Assembly (NCBI GenBank): GCA_030651895.1
Contig: JAUSBR010000011.1
Span: forward strand, 87,239 to 151,238
Length of the DNA: 64,000 nucleotides
Direction: 5' to 3'
Source: Sideroxyarcus sp.
GTDB taxonomy: Bacteria > Pseudomonadota > Gammaproteobacteria > Burkholderiales > Gallionellaceae
This document shows positions 61,732 to 64,000 of this stretch, in pieces. The first letter of the stretch is position 1, and each line of letters begins with the position of its first letter. The position numbers and the translations under genes were made by a program. The notes beneath the pieces are model-generated. The model was not told the DNA's origin. It made no database searches and saw nothing but the letters and a program-made list of their open reading frames with translations.

Positions 61732-62460
61732 ATGACTTATTGCGTTGCCATCAACACCGACCAGGGCTTGGTCTTTTGCTCGGATTCCCGCACCAATGCA
61801 GGCTACGACAATGTCTCGACCTATTCCAAGATGCACATCTTCGCGTGGCCGGGCGAGCGCACCTTCGTGCTGCTTTCCGCGGGAAACCTTGCCACCACCC
61901 AGGCAGTGGTAAAAAGGCTATGGAGCGACATCGAAAGCAACGCCCCCGTCAATCTGCGTAGCGTCTTCAATATGCTTGGAGCGGCAGACTATATCGCCAG
62001 CATCAGTGCCAGCGTGCAAAAACAACATGTGGAGCGCGACACCGCCTCCACCAACTTCGAGGCAACCTTCATCTTCGGCGGACAGATCGGTACAAACAAA
62101 CCGGAGACAATGCTGATCTATCCGCAAGGCAACTACATTCACGAATCGGACGACCATCCGTTCATGCAGATCGGGGAAGTGAAGTACGGCAAGCCGATCC
62201 TCGACCGGGTCATCAAGCGAACCACACCCCTCACCAATGCGGCTCGTTGTGCGCTGGTCTCCATGAACTCCACCGTACGCAGCAACCTGACCGTTGCCCC
62301 TCCCATCGATCTGCTCATCTACACCAGGGACAGTTTGGACTTTGGTCAGCGCATGACGCTGACAGAGAACGATCCGTTCGCAAAACAGATCTCGGAATCC
62401 TGGAATCAGGGCTTGATGCAGGCGCTTGAAGGGCTGCCAAGATTCCCGTGGGAGGGATGA
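61732..62460 (+). CDS. Anbu proteasome-type peptidase
   Basis: A 242-residue bacterial proteasome-like subunit (Anbu). The N-terminus [20 protein letters not shown] exposes Thr2 as nucleophile after removal of Met, and [12 protein letters not shown] and [18 protein letters not shown] are family segments. It forms ring or spiral assemblies in other bacteria. It ends the ATP-grasp/alpha-E gene set. The transglutaminase gene often found between alpha-E and Anbu is absent, since the gap is only 46 bases. Confidence 0.9.
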   Translation: MTYCVAINTDQGLVFCSDSRTNAGYDNVSTYSKMHIFAWPGERTFVLLSAGNLATTQAVVKRLWSDIESNAPVNLRSVFNMLGAADYIASISASVQKQHVERDTASTNFEATFIFGGQIGTNKPETMLIYPQGNYIHESDDHPFMQIGEVKYGKPILDRVIKRTTPLTNAARCALVSMNSTVRSNLTVAPPIDLLIYTRDSLDFGQRMTLTENDPFAKQISESWNQGLMQALEGLPRFPWEG

Positions 62461-62539
62461 ATCAAAACATAACATTGAGTTGGGAAGGCAGCCGTTTTCG
62501 CGTATATTGACAGGTCGATTTTTACCCCCGCTGTCAGGC

Positions 62540-64000
<1,461 letters not shown>

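Overview
The window reads as chromosomal DNA of a GC-rich betaproteobacterial diazotroph. A Gallionellaceae/Nitrosomonadales-type host (Sideroxydans-like) is my inference from gene content, not a measured placement. Its core is a large nitrogen-fixation accessory region (about 5-39.6 kb). The structural genes nifHDK and the scaffold genes nifEN are not in the window. A few housekeeping genes (pepN, selO, ssb, uvrA) frame accessory DNA to the right.

Layout. 0-5 kb: two unrelated Na+/H+ antiporters (CPA1 type and NhaB) beside two copies of one unidentified gene 3' end. 5-10.2 kb: rnfABCDGEH on the minus strand, a membrane complex that drives electrons to low-potential ferredoxin. 10.5-13.5 kb: divergent nifLA. 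13.6-16.4 kb: small nif-linked orphans and an Fe-S (CCG) electron-transfer protein. 16.6-22.4 kb: nifB, fdxN-type ferredoxin, NifO-like protein, flavodiiron O2 reductase, [2Fe-2S] ferredoxin, Shethna FeSII-like protein, nifQ and draG. 22.6-31.8 kb: a solute-binding protein paired with a GGDEF/EAL sensor, hydrolases, and a lone integron-type cassette with an attC-like site. 31.9-39.6 kb: a minus-strand operon iscA(nif)-nifU-nifS-nifV-cysE-orf-nifW-nifZ-nifM, with tpm beyond it. 39.6-40.6 kb: gene-free palindromic repeats. 40.6-43.2 kb: pepN.

The nif genes look like one regulon. I can place sigma-54 -24/-12 elements before rnfA, nifL, the Fe-S gene, nifB and iscA-nifU, and TGT-N10-ACA NifA sites in all three control regions. 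Rnf would supply electrons through ferredoxins. NifB, Q, V, U, S, Z, W and M with CysE would build and mature cofactors. The flavodiiron and FeSII-like proteins would protect nitrogenase from oxygen.

The most unusual stretch is 43.4-50.1 kb. It is visibly more AT-rich than its surroundings and sits directly after pepN. It carries vsr, a methyltransferase-like protein, two MORC/MutL-like GHKL ATPases (one with a C-terminal RNxxxH, HEPN-like motif), a Dcm-type cytosine methylase and an HNH endonuclease. It is bounded by degenerate copies of the pepN 3' end. I read it as a restriction/abortive-infection type defence system and as the best candidate for an under-described system here.

Toxin-antitoxin modules, a BRO-type antirepressor and a circularly permuted ATP-grasp/alpha-E/Anbu operon follow. 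The window ends inside uvrA. No tRNA, rRNA, CRISPR array or complete insertion sequence was seen.
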